Below are positions 54,210 through 63,206 of a stretch of 64,000 nucleotides of DNA, piece by piece. The translations under genes and the position numbers were made by a program. Location: NCBI GenBank assembly GCA_963842835.1, contig CAWJIB010000012.1, forward strand, positions 124,001-188,000. The letters are read 5' to 3'. The DNA is from Roseiarcus sp963842835. Lineage in GTDB: Bacteria > Pseudomonadota > Alphaproteobacteria > Rhizobiales > Beijerinckiaceae. Under the pieces are notes generated by a model. The model was not told the DNA's origin. It worked only from the letters and a program-made list of their open reading frames with translations, and ran no database searches. Positions within the stretch are counted from its first letter, which is position 1; each line of letters begins with the position of its first letter.

Positions 54210-57200
54210 ATGAATTGCTGCGCCGCTCCCTTTGGAGCGCCGCTTCCAGAGAAAAATAACGCAATGCTCGGAAGTCGTCCGCACCAGTCCAAGGCGGCGC
54301 GACCGCGTTGGATCCAGAAGCCCCTTTCCGCCAGCCGCCACGCGGATTTCCCGATCGTCGCGATCGGCGCCTCGGCCGGCGGCCTCGAGGCCTGCAGGAA
54401 GCTGCTCGACGCGCTGCCCGCGGGCAACGGCATGGCCTTCATAATCGTCCAGCATCTCGACCCGACCCACGACAGCATGATGGTCGATTTGCTCGCGGGC
54501 CACACCTCGATGCCGGTCTTGCAGGCGACCGACGGAATGGCGATCGAACGCGAGCGCGTCTATGTCATTCCGCCCGGCGTCTACCTGTCAGCCGGCGAAG
54601 GGGCGTTGCGGATTTCGAGACCGCAGGAGCGCCACGGCGCGCGCCTCCCATTCGATTTCCTGCTGAATTCATTGGCGAGCGAATATGGCGCGCGCACCGC
54701 CTGCGTGGTCCTCTCGGGAACCGGCGCCGACGGCAGCCTTGGGCTTAAGGCGGTAAAGGCGAAGGGCGGTCTCGTCATCGCGCAGAAAGTCAGCGAAGCC
54801 GACTATGACGGCATGCCCCGAAGCGCCATCGCGACGGGCGCAGTGGACCTTGTGCTTCCCGCAGCGAAGATCGCAAAGGCGCTCGTCAACCACGAACAGG
54901 GCGCGGCCTTTGCGCCGACGTCGAGGAAATTGGGCTCGCAAAATTCAGTGCAGGATTTGCTGCCGAAGATCATCGATCTCCTGCGCACAAAAACGCTTCA
55001 CGATTTCACGCTTTACAAGCATGGCACGCTCGAACGCGGCGTCGAGCGCCGGATGGCGATGGCGGCGATCAAAACCGCGAGCAACTATCTCAATCTTTTG
55101 CTTCGCGACGCCAACGAACGTGACCAGCTCTCCAGGGACCTGCTGATCAATGTCACGGGCTTCTTTCGTAATGCGCCGGTATTTGATTTTCTGGAGACGA
55201 GCGTCGTTCCCAAACTCGTTCGCGATCACGCTCTGGATCGACCGCTGCGGATCTGGGTCGTCGGTTGCAGTTCCGGCGAAGAAACCTATTCCCTCGCCAT
55301 GCTGTTCCGTGAGCAGATCAACGCCTCGAAACGCGACATCACACTGCAAGTCTTCGCCAGCGACGTCGATCCCGATGCGGTGGCGATCGCGCGTGAAGGT
55401 CTCTATCCCCAATCGATCGAGGCCGACGTTTCGCCAGGTCGATTGGCCGCCTTCTTCTCAAGGGAAGATGGCTCCTACAGGGTCTCGTCCGACCTACGTT
55501 CCAGCGTGGTGTTCACGGTGCAGGACGTGCTGGCGGACCCGCCGTTCGCGCGTCTCGACTTCGTTTCGTGCCGCAACCTGCTGATCTATCTGCGCCCCGA
55601 GGCGCAAGCGAAAGTCGTCTCAATCCTTCATTTTGCGTTGCGCGAAGGCGGTCTGCTGCTGCTCGGCAATGCCGAGACGGTGGCGGTCGCCGACGGCCGG
55701 TTTGCCGTCGTGTCCAAAGCCGAGCGCCTCTATCGGCGCGTTGGCGGTAACCGGCCCAGCGACCTCGGCTCGTCCCTGAGCGCCGGCGACGGGCCACGGA
55801 TGCGTACGCTTTCCGGACCGGCGCCGGCGCCTTCGCCCCAAGCTTCGCTTGCCGAGCTTTGTCGAAGAATGGTGTTGGAGACCTATGGTCCGGCCGCAGT
55901 GCTGGTCAACCGCAAACTCGAATGTCTGTATCTTCAGGGACCCACAGATCGTTATCTCAAGGTCGCGTCGGGCCGTCCCGCGCACGATTTGATCGCCATG
56001 GCGCGCGAGGGCGTGCGCACCAAGCTGAGGTCGGCCGTTCAGCGCGCGCTGCAGGACAACGCGCGCGTCGTCGTGCCCGGCGGGCGGACGAACGGCGAAG
56101 CCGGCGCCTCGTCATTCAGCATCGTCGTCGAACCGGCGCCGAGCGAGCGCGAAGAATTGCTATTGATATGCTTCGTCGAAGAGCCGGAGCCGGAAACCGC
56201 CGTGGGCGGCCGTATGACGCCGGCTGACGTTCCTCGCGTCGTGGAGCTCGAACGGGAGCTCGAGGCGACGAAAATCGAACTCCAGGGCGCCATCCGCAAT
56301 CTCGAGACCTCGAGCGAAGAGCAGAAGGCGATCAACGAGGAGGCGTTGTCCATCAACGAGGAATATCAATCGACCAACGAGGAGCTGCTCGCATCCAAAG
56401 AGGAACTTCAATCGCTCAACGAGGAGCTGAACGCTCTCAACACCCAGTTGCAGGAAACGCTCGATCGGCAGCGCACGACCGCGGACGATTTGCAGAACGT
56501 CCTTTACAGCACCGACGTCGCGACGATTTTCCTCGACACCCGCTTCAACATCCGCTTTTTCACGCCGGCGACGAAAGCGCTTTTCAACGTGATTCCGAGC
56601 GATGTGGGGCGCCCGCTCACAGATCTCAAGTCGCTGGCCGCCGACGAGGCTCTTCTGGACGACGCCCGCAAGGTCCTGAAAAACCATACGCCGGTCGAGC
56701 GGGAAATCCAGGGTCAGAGCGGCTACTGGTTCATACGCCGGATCTTGCCCTATCGCGCCAGCGACGAGAAGACCGAGGGCGTCGTCATTACCTTTGAAGA
56801 CGTGACGGAGCGGCGGCGCACGGCGGATGCGCTGACCGCCGCCAAGCGACAAGCGGAATTGGCGAGCGTCGCGAAGTCGCGCTTTCTGGCGGCGGCGAGC
56901 CATGATCTGCGCCAGCCGTTGCAGACGCTCGCCCTGCTGCAGGGCTTGCTGGCGAAGAAGGTGGTCGGGGAGAAGGCCCAGAAACTGGTCGAACGCATCG
57001 ACGAGGCATTGGGCGCCATGACGGGCATGCTGAATACGCTGCTCGACATCAATCAGATCGAAGTGGGGGCCGTTAAGGCGGAACCGGTCGACTTTCCCAT
57101 GAACGACCTGTTCGACCGCCTTAGGGAAGAATTGACCTACCACGCGCAGGCGGCGGGCCTCGCCTTGCGCGTGATGCCTTGCGCGCTGTCCATTCGCAGC

Positions 57201-58652
57201 GATCCGCGTCTGCTCGAGCAGATGATCCGCAACCTGCTTTCGAATGCCCTGAAATACACCCAACAAGGCAAAGTGCTCGTCGGGTGCCGCCGCCACAAGG
57301 GAAAGCTGCGCATCGAAATCTGGGACACTGGGATCGGCATCCCCGAATCGGAGCTGCAGGCGATCTTCGAAGAATACCATCAGCTCGACAACGCCGCCCG
57401 CCAGCGAAGCCACGGCCTGGGCCTGGGGCTGTCCATCGTCAAGAGTTTAGGCGAATTGCTCGGCCATCCGATCAACGTGCGTTCGCTGCGCGGAAAGGGC
57501 TCCGTGTTCTCGATCGAGGTCCCGCTGACGCCGGGCGACGCCGCGTCATTGCCCGACCATCGACCGCGCGGCGCGGACGAAGCCTCCGCGCAGACGACGC
57601 CTCGCACAGGAACGATCCTGATCATTGAAGACGATCCGGAAGTGCGCGAGCACCTCGAACTCTTCCTGGGGGAAGAGGGCTATAACACCGTGACGGCCAT
57701 CGACGGCCCCACCGCTCTGGAATTGGCGGCTCGCAGGACGATGCGGCCGGATCTCGTCCTTGCCGATTACAATTTGCCGAACGGCATGAACGGAATCGAG
57801 ATTTCCGAGAAATTGCGGCAGGAGCTCAATCGACAAATTCCCTTCATCGTTCTCACCGGCGATATTTCGACCCAGGCCTTGCGCGACATCGCCCTTCACG
57901 ACTGCGTTCAGTTCAACAAACCCGTCAAGTTGCGACCGTTGATGCAAGCCATCGAGAACCTCCTGGCGAAGCCGCCCGCCGCGCCGCGCCCCGTTCACCC
58001 GGCCGAAGCGTCAGGCGCCTCCGGACGTTCCAAGATCTTCGTCGTCGACGACGACGACGACGTTCGCGAGGCGATACGCATCGTGCTGGAGGACGACGGC
58101 CGCATCGTCGAATCCTATTCGAGCTGCGAGACGTTTCTCGCGGCCTATCGCCCCGAAAAATCCGCCTGTCTGCTGATCGACGCCTATCTGCCGGGAATGA
58201 GCGGGCTCGAGTTGCTACGGAAGCTCCATGACGACGGCCATCGCTTGCCGGCGATCATGATCACCGGCAACAGCGACGTGTCGATCGCGGTCGAGGCGAT
58301 GAAGGCGGGCGCGTTGGACTTCATCGAAAAGCCGATCGGCCGCGAGGAATTGATCGCAAGCATCGAGCGGGCTCTCGAAATGTCGCAAGACTCGGTCAAG
58401 TTGCTGGAATGGCGAGAATCGGCGGCGACTCACCTCGCGGGTCTCACGCCGCGACAGCGCGAGGTCATGGAAAGGGTGCTCGCCGGCCACCCCAGCAAGA
58501 ACATCGCGGCCGATCTCGGCATCAGCCAACGCACCGTCGAGAACCATCGCGCATCGATCATGAAGAGAACCGGATCGAAGTCGCTTCCGGAGCTGGCCCG
58601 ATTGGCGCTCGTCGCGGCGGGCGGCGTCGCCGAGCCGCGACAAGCGCCGTAA
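54210..58652 (+). CDS. CheB-CheR-PAS-kinase-REC-REC-LuxR sensor/regulator protein
   Basis: 1480 residues holding a whole signalling pathway. CheB methylesterase at about 47-228 (GASAGG Ser55, QHLDPTH His82, GTGADG Asp174). CheR methyltransferase at 258-512 (VGCSSGEETYSLAM SAM site, SCRNLLIYL). Coiled coil at 680-760 (SINEEYQSTNEELLASKEEL). PAS domain at 762-870. Histidine kinase with SHDLRQPLQTLALL (His898) and ATPase boxes RNLLSNALKYTQ, DTGIGIP and GLGLGLSIVK. REC1 at 1134-1252 (Asp1186), REC2 at 1275-1390 (Asp1324), and a LuxR/FixJ-type helix-turn-helix at 1411-1470 (LTPRQREVMERVLAGHPSKN, RTVENHRASIMKRTGSKSLP) very like FixJ. It can therefore sense, relay phosphate and bind DNA in one chain. 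Probable binder of the FixJ-type boxes here (inference). No box precedes its own start. Confidence 0.92.
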   Translation: MNCCAAPFGAPLPEKNNAMLGSRPHQSKAARPRWIQKPLSASRHADFPIVAIGASAGGLEACRKLLDALPAGNGMAFIIVQHLDPTHDSMMVDLLAGHTSMPVLQATDGMAIERERVYVIPPGVYLSAGEGALRISRPQERHGARLPFDFLLNSLASEYGARTACVVLSGTGADGSLGLKAVKAKGGLVIAQKVSEADYDGMPRSAIATGAVDLVLPAAKIAKALVNHEQGAAFAPTSRKLGSQNSVQDLLPKIIDLLRTKTLHDFTLYKHGTLERGVERRMAMAAIKTASNYLNLLLRDANERDQLSRDLLINVTGFFRNAPVFDFLETSVVPKLVRDHALDRPLRIWVVGCSSGEETYSLAMLFREQINASKRDITLQVFASDVDPDAVAIAREGLYPQSIEADVSPGRLAAFFSREDGSYRVSSDLRSSVVFTVQDVLADPPFARLDFVSCRNLLIYLRPEAQAKVVSILHFALREGGLLLLGNAETVAVADGRFAVVSKAERLYRRVGGNRPSDLGSSLSAGDGPRMRTLSGPAPAPSPQASLAELCRRMVLETYGPAAVLVNRKLECLYLQGPTDRYLKVASGRPAHDLIAMAREGVRTKLRSAVQRALQDNARVVVPGGRTNGEAGASSFSIVVEPAPSEREELLLICFVEEPEPETAVGGRMTPADVPRVVELERELEATKIELQGAIRNLETSSEEQKAINEEALSINEEYQSTNEELLASKEELQSLNEELNALNTQLQETLDRQRTTADDLQNVLYSTDVATIFLDTRFNIRFFTPATKALFNVIPSDVGRPLTDLKSLAADEALLDDARKVLKNHTPVEREIQGQSGYWFIRRILPYRASDEKTEGVVITFEDVTERRRTADALTAAKRQAELASVAKSRFLAAASHDLRQPLQTLALLQGLLAKKVVGEKAQKLVERIDEALGAMTGMLNTLLDINQIEVGAVKAEPVDFPMNDLFDRLREELTYHAQAAGLALRVMPCALSIRSDPRLLEQMIRNLLSNALKYTQQGKVLVGCRRHKGKLRIEIWDTGIGIPESELQAIFEEYHQLDNAARQRSHGLGLGLSIVKSLGELLGHPINVRSLRGKGSVFSIEVPLTPGDAASLPDHRPRGADEASAQTTPRTGTILIIEDDPEVREHLELFLGEEGYNTVTAIDGPTALELAARRTMRPDLVLADYNLPNGMNGIEISEKLRQELNRQIPFIVLTGDISTQALRDIALHDCVQFNKPVKLRPLMQAIENLLAKPPAAPRPVHPAEASGASGRSKIFVVDDDDDVREAIRIVLEDDGRIVESYSSCETFLAAYRPEKSACLLIDAYLPGMSGLELLRKLHDDGHRLPAIMITGNSDVSIAVEAMKAGALDFIEKPIGREELIASIERALEMSQDSVKLLEWRESAATHLAGLTPRQREVMERVLAGHPSKNIAADLGISQRTVENHRASIMKRTGSKSLPELARLALVAAGGVAEPRQAP

Positions 58653-58770
58653 GAACAGCGGCCGCTGGGTCTGGCGGCTCTAGCGCCTGGTTCTTGATGC
58701 GCGAAATAGTTTCGAAAGGCTTAGCCGGCTCGCTATTCGCAAGGCGAGGCCGGCCAAGCGTCTTCAGCCG

Positions 58771-59187
58771 CTAGTTGACGATCTGAACGATTTCATGCGT
58801 TCTCGGGTCTACGAGAACCGTCTGATCGTTGACGATGGCGTAACGATACACCTTGACGCCATATTCGGGAGGCACGTCATAATATTGGACGCCCTCCATC
58901 GGCAGAACGGCGCCGGTTCGCAGCGCTTCATTATAGCGGTAGGACGGATGATGCTCGTGAACGACGTAATCGCGAAAACGCGGACGTTGATCAATGCCGA
59001 GCAGACCGTCGACGCCGCCCGTCACCCCGCCGACCACGCCTCCGACCACGGCGCCAACCGGGCCAGCGGCGGCATTTCCTTGATCCGCGCCGTTGGCCGC
59101 GCCGCCGATGACGCCTTGGGCGTGAGCGCCGATCGGCGCCAACAGGGAAAGCAGCACGGCGCCATATTTGAGCATGTTATTTGTCAT
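58771..59187 (-). CDS. DUF1236-type exported protein
   Basis: 138 residues. Signal peptide (YGAVLLSLLAPIGAHAQ), then a glycine-rich stretch (AVVGGVVGGVTGGVDGLLGI) like a glycine zipper, and a C-terminal DUF1236 domain (GAVLPMEGVQYYDVPPEYGV, KVYRYAIVNDQTVLVDPRTH). DUF1236 proteins are small exported proteins of Hyphomicrobiales with unknown role. The start at 59187 begins the signal peptide; a longer frame to 59325 has no homology. A candidate box lies 117 bases upstream. Confidence 0.8.
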   Translation of the reverse strand: MTNNMLKYGAVLLSLLAPIGAHAQGVIGGAANGADQGNAAAGPVGAVVGGVVGGVTGGVDGLLGIDQRPRFRDYVVHEHHPSYRYNEALRTGAVLPMEGVQYYDVPPEYGVKVYRYAIVNDQTVLVDPRTHEIVQIVN

Positions 59188-59275
59188 GTTTACACGTCCA
59201 TTGTTATGAATTGATTGAGATCGATCTCGCTGCATCGAATGTAATTCGTAATCGATATGACAACGATTGCGGCAT

Positions 59276-59318
59276 GCTATCAGCCTCGCGAGCGAGTAAT
59301 AGGGTCGGATATTACCTA
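59276..59318 (-). promoter_or_regulatory. FixJ-type box upstream of the DUF1236 gene
   Basis: Minus strand TAGGTAATATCCGA (59305-59318), one base off the box at 60586, with a possible -10 GATAGC (59276-59281). Confidence 0.5.
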
Positions 59319-59469
59319 CGACCACTCATGGAGACATGGAGCAACCTTCGCGTTGTTTTGCGCGCTCGATCAGCTCGGCGGGAAATCAGCAGGGAATCAA
59401 CGCCGCGAAACGCATCCGCGTTCGGCGTCCTTTCATTCGATTCCTATGAGGTGTCCGATGATGGCGCGC

Positions 59470-60036
59470 TTAGACTCCCTCCGCCGCGCGGGAAGCGTGC
59501 GCGGCCTCGGAGCGCGTCTCTTGGATTGCGTCGATCACCGATTGCGGGTCCGCGGGTCGCGCCATGACATCGGCTAGTTCATCGACTCGATTGCGAACGA
59601 GCGGACTATCGCGGCGAAGCTCCTCGAGAAGCGCGATCACCTTCGCGGTCTTTTGCTCGCTCAGAATGGCCAGCTCCAGATTCAGCAACTCGCGGCGTTG
59701 GGTGAGACGATCGTCGCGCCTCTGAGTCGTGAGGATCAGCACGACCAAATAGAGGGACGCCAACGACGCAGCGCCGGCCAGCCAAGGAAAGGGAGGCGGG
59801 TCGAGCGCGCGATAGCCCAGCGCCCCGGCGAGCCCGTTCAGGCTCGCCCAGCCGACGACGACAACCGTCAGGGCCGCGATGAAGACAGGGCGGCCCAACA
59901 GGGATGTGATGCGGTCGACGACGCGCTGATGCTGCGTGGCGTTGGCGTGGTGCTCGGCGTGGAGCCGAGCGATCGACTGGATCGTCTCTTCGATATGGAT
60001 CGGAAGGATCGAAGGCGCGGCGTCCAAGTCAGGCAC
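59470..60036 (-). CDS. DUF1003 membrane protein
   Basis: 188 residues. A helical N-terminus is followed by two membrane helices (PVFIAALTVVVVGWASLNGL; FPWLAGAASLASLYLVVLIL) with the DUF1003 phrase TTQRRDDRLTQRRELLNLEL, then a charged coiled coil. Function unknown. Third gene of the csbD-DUF3309-DUF1003 unit. Confidence 0.87.
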   Translation of the reverse strand: MPDLDAAPSILPIHIEETIQSIARLHAEHHANATQHQRVVDRITSLLGRPVFIAALTVVVVGWASLNGLAGALGYRALDPPPFPWLAGAASLASLYLVVLILTTQRRDDRLTQRRELLNLELAILSEQKTAKVIALLEELRRDSPLVRNRVDELADVMARPADPQSVIDAIQETRSEAAHASRAAEGV

Positions 60037-60091
60037 TGACGATCCTTTGCAAGGGACATCGCGCGTCGCGGCGTCGTACGTTTGCGATCGG

Positions 60092-60244
60092 CTAGCGGCC
60101 GACGAGCCACAGCACGAGAAGCACGATCAAGACGACGCCGAGAACGCCGCCGAGTCCGGGGGCGCCATAGTAACTGTGCGCGTAATATCCACCGCCGCCG
60201 CCGAAGAGAAGCACCAACAATATGATGATAAGAATCAGGCTCAT
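60092..60244 (-). CDS. DUF3309 small membrane protein
   Basis: 50 residues, too short for most gene finders: MSLILIIILLVLLFGGGGGY, a glycine/Tyr linker (YAHSYYGAPGLGG) and a second helix (VLGVVLIVLLVLWLVGR). This is the DUF3309 pattern. Lies between csbD and the DUF1003 gene in the same direction. GGAGG upstream of the ATG at 60244. Confidence 0.82.
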   Translation of the reverse strand: MSLILIIILLVLLFGGGGGYYAHSYYGAPGLGGVLGVVLIVLLVLWLVGR

Positions 60245-60293
60245 GATCCAGCCTCCTGGCTGATAGGGTTCGCCTCGGCGGAGGCGGCGGGCT

Positions 60294-60479
60294 TCACGGC
60301 TTCTTCAGTGCGTCCCGCACCGCGTCGTTCACGCCGCCGACGGCGTTCTGAATCTTGCCGACGGCCTTTTCGGCCTTGCCGTCGCTCTGCAACTTGGCGT
60401 CGCCAATCACCTTGCCGACCGCTTCCTTCGCGGCGCCCGCGACTTCCTTGACCGAACCGGCGATTCTGTTCTTGTCCAT
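60294..60479 (-). CDS. CsbD family stress protein
   Basis: 61 residues: MDKNRIAGSVKEVAGAAKEA, VGKVIGDAKLQSDGKAEKAV, GKIQNAVGG. This is the CsbD repeat (NxxxGxxKexxGkxxGd). CsbD proteins are induced by general stress in many bacteria; mechanism unknown. First gene of the leftward three-gene unit. A FixJ-type box lies 106 bases upstream. Confidence 0.93.
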   Translation of the reverse strand: MDKNRIAGSVKEVAGAAKEAVGKVIGDAKLQSDGKAEKAVGKIQNAVGGVNDAVRDALKKP

Positions 60480-60554
60480 GGCTGCGCTCTCCGTTTGCTT
60501 CGTAGCGACACGCGACGGCGCCTGGAATTACGCCATTCCCGTTTCGTACCGAGA

Positions 60555-60599
60555 CCGTAGCGGGATCATTCGAGAGGCGGCAGCGTCGGAAATTACCTA
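60555..60599 (-). promoter_or_regulatory. FixJ-type box and -10 for the csbD unit
   Basis: Minus strand TAGGTAATTTCCGA (60586-60599) and CTACGG (60555-60560) 25 bases downstream. Confidence 0.62.
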
Positions 60600-60794
60600 G
60601 GTTTGGCGGAGCCTCGAACTTCGGCGGCGCCGAATGGAAGTTTCGTTTCGCGTGCCGACAAAGTTCCGAGCGACCGCGTCGCGCTTCTGTCGATCGAGTT
60701 TTGCGCGCCCGAAGGATCGGACGGGCTCAAGGCGCGAACGCCAATAGGCTCTACGGAGGCCCCGCTTCAGCAGTCGAATCCGGCGCCGTGGGGC

Positions 60795-60838
60795 TAGGTA
60801 GTTTCCGAACCTGTTTTCCCGCCGGATCGCCCTTATGC
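60795..60838 (+). promoter_or_regulatory. FixJ-type box and -10 for the lipoprotein gene
   Basis: TAGGTAGTTTCCGA (60795-60808), CTGTTT as possible -35, TTATGC (60833-60838) 24 bases after the box. Confidence 0.62.
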
Positions 60839-60979
60839 TGATGCTTCGGGCGGTTCGGCGCGCACAAGAAGCCGGCTCGTTCGATGCTGGGGATAATGCG
60901 GCGATCCGCTCGCCGCCGGCGCTTTCAAGTCGACCGCGTCTGGACGCCTGGCGATTCAGCTCAAATGGGGAATTGCAAC

Positions 60980-61237
60980 ATGTCGATATCCACACTGAAT
61001 ATGGCCCTCCTCGGCTTGGCCGCGCTGAGCCTTGCCGCTTGTTCCACGTCGGGCGAGAGGTTGAGCGGCGCGGGCGTCGGCGCCGTGGCGGGAGGTTCGG
61101 TGGCCGGGCCGGCGGGCGCCGTCGTCGGCGGCGTGGTCGGGGCAGTCACGGGCCCGACCGTCGCGACGGAGATGGGCGTCCCGCATCGCCGCCATCATCG
61201 CCATTGGCGCCACTATCATCACTATACGAATTACTGA
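60980..61237 (+). CDS. Glycine-zipper lipoprotein
   Basis: 85 residues. Lipoprotein signal (MALLGLAALSLAACSTSGE, lipobox LAAC), then a glycine-zipper segment (GAGVGAVAGGSVAGPAGAVV, GGVVGAVTG), and a His/Tyr-rich end (HRRHHRHWRHYHHYTNY). Likely an outer-membrane or envelope-associated lipoprotein; the His-rich tail could bind metal (inference). A start at 60965 adds five residues. Confidence 0.78.
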   Translation: MSISTLNMALLGLAALSLAACSTSGERLSGAGVGAVAGGSVAGPAGAVVGGVVGAVTGPTVATEMGVPHRRHHRHWRHYHHYTNY

Positions 61238-61384
61238 TCGCCGCTGGACGCGCTGGGCCCGCTTGCGTTTCCCAGCCGCCCGGATCGACGGGGATAAGTT
61301 CGCCGGTCAATACTGGTACTTGGCAAGAACCTCTCGGCCCCCCACCAGTTGGCCGTCAGACCCATTCATAAAAGGCGCCAAGCT

Positions 61385-62161
61385 ATGATGCAGGTCATTT
61401 CACCGCTGAGGGGTTTCGCGATCGAGGCGAAAGACGGCAGGATCGGAACTGTCGCCGATTTCCTGTTCGACGACACGACATGGAAAGTGCGCTGGCTCGT
61501 CGTCAATTGCGGCGCTTGGCTGCCCGGGCGCAAGGCGCTGATCCATCCCTCGGCGATTTCACGAGCCGACCTGGAACAGCAACGATTTATCGTGTCGCTG
61601 ACGAAGGCCCAGGTCGAGAAAAGCCCGGAATTGGCCGAGGACCAGCCGGTGTCGCAGCAGATGGAGAACCAACTCTATAGCTACTATGGGTGGGACCCGC
61701 TCTGGAGCGGCCCCTATCTCAGCGAGACGCCCGGCGCGATGGCTTGGCCCTATATGGCGCCGCCCTATTTCGGCTTGGGCCTGAGCACCGACGAGCGCCA
61801 TGCCAAGCGCGCGAGTTTGCACGGAGCCGATCCGCACCTGCGCAGCGTCGAAGAAGTGAAGGGATACCGCCTTCATGCGGTCGACGGCGAAATCGGCCAT
61901 ATCGAGAACTTCATGATCGACGACGCCGATTGGAGCATCCATTATTTCGTCGTCGACACCCGGAATTGGTGGTTTGGCAAGCGCGTGCTGATTTCGCCAC
62001 TCGCGGTGAAATCGATCGATTGGTTCGATCGCCACGTCGAACTCAACGTGTCGCGCGAACAGGTCAAGTCGAGCCCGCCATGGGATCCCCTCGATGCTTT
62101 CAATCGAGACTATGCGAAGCGGCTCCATAAGCATTACGGTTGGCCGGGATCCGGCGCTTAA
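61385..62161 (+). CDS. Protein with two PRC-barrel domains
   Basis: 258 residues with two PRC-barrel domains, about 5-80 and 155-235: VISPLRGFAIEAKDGRIGTV with RWLVVNCGAWLPGRKALIHP, and LRSVEEVKGYRLHAVDGEIG with HYFVVDTRNWWFGKRVLISP. PRC barrels occur in reaction-centre H subunits and in RNA-processing RimM. Stand-alone double-barrel proteins of this type are common in Hyphomicrobiales, with unknown function. Double ATG at 61385; the first was taken. Confidence 0.85.
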   Translation: MMQVISPLRGFAIEAKDGRIGTVADFLFDDTTWKVRWLVVNCGAWLPGRKALIHPSAISRADLEQQRFIVSLTKAQVEKSPELAEDQPVSQQMENQLYSYYGWDPLWSGPYLSETPGAMAWPYMAPPYFGLGLSTDERHAKRASLHGADPHLRSVEEVKGYRLHAVDGEIGHIENFMIDDADWSIHYFVVDTRNWWFGKRVLISPLAVKSIDWFDRHVELNVSREQVKSSPPWDPLDAFNRDYAKRLHKHYGWPGSGA

Positions 62162-62357
62162 GCGAAATCGTTCGACGATCGGCGCGCCCGACGCCGTAAG
62201 CTCGTCTTGCCCGATCGTCCATTTTCTCACGAGCTATTTTCCAAGCTCCGGCCACGGAAATGTTTGGCCCTCCCTCGCAAGCGAAGCCGCGTTGTCACTT
62301 GGCGAGCCGCTTGCGGATCGACTGCAATTCCTGCTCGCGCTCGGCGCTCGTTTTTGG

Positions 62358-63164
62358 CTAACTCATTTTGAGTCCTTCGAACGTATCGAGGACAATTTGG
62401 GATACAATTAATCGAGCGTTTTCCTTGTCGTCGGCGGGAACGACATACCAGGGGGCGTGATGGGTGCTCGTGGCGCCGAGGCATTCCTCATAGGCCTTCA
62501 TGTAGCGCTTCCAGAATTTTCTCTCTTCGATGTCCGCAAGGCTGAGTTTCCAGTTCTTTTCCGGCTCGTCGATGCGTTCGAGAAAGCGCTTCCGTTGCTC
62601 TTCCTCCGAGAGGTGGAGGAAGAACTTGACGATGCGGGTTCCGTTGACGTGAAGGTGTCTCTCCAAATCCACAATCGAACGATAGCGGTCGCGCCAGACC
62701 GTCTTGTCGCCACGCGGCGCGTCTGGGAGCCCTTCGCCGCGGAGAATTTCGGGATGAACGCGGACGATCAGCACCTCCTCATAGTAGGATCGGTTGAAGA
62801 TGCCGATCCGCCCGCGTTCTGGCAGATCACGCGTGGTGCGCCAGAGAAAATCGTGTTCCAATTCGGCGGGGCTGGGATGCTTGAAGCTGAAGACTTGGCA
62901 GCCTTGAGGGTTAACCCCCGACATCACGTGCCTGATCGCGCCGTCCTTTCCCGCCGCATCCATGGCCTGAAAAATCAGCAGGACGGCGTAACGGTCGGAC
63001 GCATAGTGAAGCTCCTGGAGCGCGCTCAACCGGGCGACGTGTTCTTCCAGCAGTTTTTGGTATCGCTCCTTCAATTCATACACGGGATCAACCTTCGTCG
63101 GCCACTTCTCGAGATCGACCGCGTCTCCTTCCTGCAGCCGAAAATCGTTTGAATTTATTTTCAT
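62358..63164 (-). CDS. ppk2: Polyphosphate kinase 2 family protein
   Basis: 268 residues, single PPK2 domain. Transfers phosphate between polyphosphate and ADP or AMP. Walker A is FQAMDAAGKDGAIRHVMSGV, Walker B region GIFNRSYYEEVLIVRVHPE, and the lid VWRDRYRSIVDLERHLHVNG. Which nucleotide it prefers cannot be read from this. It lies 42 bases after the P-type ATPase gene in the same direction. A FixJ-box near-match at 62233 lies on the wrong side and was rejected. Confidence 0.92.
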   Translation of the reverse strand: MKINSNDFRLQEGDAVDLEKWPTKVDPVYELKERYQKLLEEHVARLSALQELHYASDRYAVLLIFQAMDAAGKDGAIRHVMSGVNPQGCQVFSFKHPSPAELEHDFLWRTTRDLPERGRIGIFNRSYYEEVLIVRVHPEILRGEGLPDAPRGDKTVWRDRYRSIVDLERHLHVNGTRIVKFFLHLSEEEQRKRFLERIDEPEKNWKLSLADIEERKFWKRYMKAYEECLGATSTHHAPWYVVPADDKENARLIVSQIVLDTFEGLKMS

Positions 63165-63206
63165 TTTCCCCCTCCCGCTGGCGCCGGCCGCCTCAGTCGT
63201 GTCGGT

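Larger units (their letters stand above)
60480..60979. other. Divergent control region with two FixJ-type boxes
   Basis: 500 bases between csbD and the lipoprotein gene. It holds box 60586-60599 facing left and box 60795-60808 facing right. A small arginine-rich frame between them (60603-60797) is not convincing. Confidence 0.6.

Noticed and set aside
58700..58730. Extra box ATAGTTTCGAA after the sensor gene
   Set aside because: The TTCC core is broken and it points to no downstream start on that strand.
16623..60808. Reading the boxes as EcfG (general stress sigma factor) promoters, since the reverse strand shows GGAAAC-like cores
   Set aside because: On that strand the core points away from the downstream genes and no CGTT-type -10 follows at 16-18 bases, while the opposite orientation has consistent -10 elements toward start codons.
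62233..62250. Extra box GCTATTTTCCAAG
   Set aside because: It matches only the centre, points to no gene start and lacks a -10 element.
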